From Dryococelus australis (taxonomy: Eukaryota > Arthropoda > Insecta > Phasmatodea > Phasmatidae): a stretch of DNA of 64,000 bases. Position numbers and translations under genes: made by a program. Location: NCBI GenBank assembly GCA_029891345.1, contig CM057005.1:61087760-61151759 (forward strand). Direction: 5' to 3'. Numbering within the stretch: position 1 is the stretch's first letter; the number at the start of each line of letters is the position of its first letter. The notes below the pieces were generated by a model. It did no database searches. It was not told where the DNA came from and saw only the letters and a list, made by a program, of their open reading frames with translations. Positions 60,530 to 64,000 of this stretch are shown one piece after another.

Positions 60530-60708
60530 TATAGGCTACTCAAAGTAAAGTGAGCACTTCTTAAATCCCTCTGACTTTCAAATAATAGTCAGTAAATATG
60601 CTTTATTTTAGCCTTAGATGTTAACTTTCGGGTATCGTGAAATCTATGGTCGAAATAAAAAAGTAAATAGGGAATCAAAAGTGCTCACTTTACCGTGAAC
60701 AGCCTATA
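60530..60708. mobile_element. TIR element, family 1 (short, deleted)
   Basis: Left end tataggctactcaaagtaaa; right end cactttaccgtgaacagcc then tata. At 179 bp, it is flanked by gg/cc next to TATA. Confidence 0.8.
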
Positions 60709-60770
60709 CCACGACGACTCCGACGTTCCACCAACTCAGAGCCTGTTCGAACTTCTCACCCCACCCCTTC

Positions 60771-61016
60771 TATAGGCTGTTCATGATAAAGTGAGCGCGT
60801 TTTAAGGCCCTCCCAACAGGCATTTACAGCTAATAAATATATCCTATTGCCGCCTCAAGCATTAAATCGTGATGGCGGTGAAATTTATACACTGTGTTTA
60901 TTTATTGATCACATTGCTATGTTCATATCAAAAAGCAGCAGGAAGACGGAAATTGAATGAAAGGAAAAATTGATAAGGGCCTTAAAAAGTGCTCACTTTA
61001 CCACGGACAGCCTGTA
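60771..61016. mobile_element. TIR element, family 1 (short subtype)
   Basis: Left end tataggctgttcatgataaa; right end ctcactttaccacggacagc then ctgta. Confidence 0.8.
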
Positions 61017-61078
61017 CCGTTTCGCCCCCCCCCCCCCACCTTTTTTTTTTTTGTTGTGTTTGGTTGTAACGTGTATTG

Positions 61079-61370
61079 TATAGTTCATTGACGGTTACTT
61101 CCAACTTTTCTGAAGCCCTGCTAATGTTCTATTTTCACGTTATTCCTCCGCCTCATGCGAACAAAGCTTAGCAAGTATAGGAAATTACACTGAAGGGACA
61201 ACGCACCGCATTCGTGTGCACTTAGTTAATTGACATTTTGCATGAGAACTATTTCTTACTAGGCATTATGTACACACTTATTTACTACTTTTTCATTCAT
61301 ATTAATTGTGAATTAAATAATATAATTTATATATAATTTAAATGAAAGTTTAATTTAACTAAAAATAAAA
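61079..61370. mobile_element. TIR element, family 2 (partial)
   Basis: It starts tatagttcattgacggttac and is collinear with 17,852-18,140 (gaagccctgct, cctccgcctcatgc, ttactaggcatta). The right end is not identified. Confidence 0.6.
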
Positions 61371-61551
61371 CACTTTTAAGTTAAAAAAAAGTAGAAAACA
61401 CTTGTGATACGTGTTGTATTAAGGAAACAACTAAACATATCATATTTGGGGTGATTTTTCGAAGGTTTTATTCAATAAGTGTGAAGAAACCACGAAGAGA
61501 CTGTAAGTGGAGATAAGCGTCAAATTGTTCATAATATTTCATCGCTTTGAA

Positions 61552-61982
61552 TATAGCCTGTTCATGATAAAGTGAGCACTTTTAGAAATCAATGTTTGAA
61601 AAATGTCACTGCTCCCCCACATGTACATATTTTAACACGCGTACTGTGGCATATACCCAGTTAAGTTTGTAACTCCGGAAAGAAAGAAGTTCCATGCTTT
61701 ATAAGCTCGAATTTGAAGTGTTAGGTAAACATTTTCTATTACAAAAAATTATATATTTTGCCTGCTATTTTTTTATAAAGCATTTAAGAGTTAGAATTAG
61801 TAAATTTGTAAAATAAATTTTTTATAGTAATTTTATATGTTTTACGTGGCCAACGCATGAATAAAGTGATGAGACCCGTGGCAATATTGATTATACATAC
61901 GGCGGAAGAATACATAGTATGCTTACAAGTAGATATTAAGCAGGCCTTTCAAAAATGCTTAGCTTACCGTGAACAACCTTTA
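61552..61982. mobile_element. TIR element, family 1 (long subtype)
   Basis: Left end tatagcctgttcatgataaa; right end gcttaccgtgaacaacc. It is interior-collinear with the 11,433 and 557 copies. Confidence 0.75.

Positions 61983-64000
<2,018 letters not shown>

Overview
This is a non-coding, repeat-dense eukaryotic window. Large AT-rich tracts, several tRNA-derived SINEs, many short terminal-inverted-repeat (TIR) elements, a Tc1 remnant and two decayed Polinton/Maverick elements point to a large insect genome. The SINE family at 157-425 and 15,020-15,276 resembles, from memory, repeats that are abundant in stick insects (Phasmatodea). That host assignment is an inference, not a measurement. I find no complete host protein-coding gene. 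The best host-gene candidate is a CpG-rich segment at 34,230-35,470 with a possible first exon.

Layout. 1-24,300 holds SINEs, diverged promoter/LTR-like modules with heat-shock-element motifs, several TIR element families, and long stretches where I recognise nothing. A broken Tc1-like transposase lies at 24,325-25,065. Immediately after it comes the main object of the window, a precisely bounded 5,950-bp Polinton derivative (25,244-31,193). It has a perfect 6-bp target duplication (TCCGTG), AG...CT ends and very long inverted arms of about 2.3-2.5 kb. Each arm carries a core promoter, a 5' intron region and the start codon of a DNA polymerase B gene. The centre holds a fragmented remnant of that gene, a C2H2-finger protein-primed type PolB. 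From 31,200 to 53,300 there are more TIR elements, a 556-bp near-perfect foldback, a two-copy 460-bp repeat, a partly tandem 0.9-kb repeat and the CpG-rich segment. A second, differently composed Polinton remnant occupies about 53,334-58,472. It contains integrase with chromodomain, a conserved gene of unknown function present twice in opposite orientations, a minor capsid-like protein with a PLA2-type motif, an FtsK/HerA packaging ATPase and a coiled-coil protein. From 58,500 to the end there is a cluster of TIR elements, a (TA)n tract and otherwise anonymous AT-rich DNA.

How the parts fit. The two Polintons retain complementary gene sets: polymerase end in one; integrase, capsid and ATPase genes in the other. 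Yet both have the same architecture, a central segment between long inverted copies of one end. That suggests a recurrent snap-back route to miniature palindromic Polintons. In the first element the two arms carry convergent promoters on an inverted repeat, which would favour double-stranded RNA. Around them, one TIR family with ends like GGCTGTTCACGGTAAAGTG accounts for more than a dozen copies. A second theme is TIR-bounded elements that carry a tRNA-like (Pol III box) segment in their centre.

Limits. All comparisons were made by eye. Family names for the Polinton genes rest on motif recognition. No similarity search, dating or expression evidence was available.
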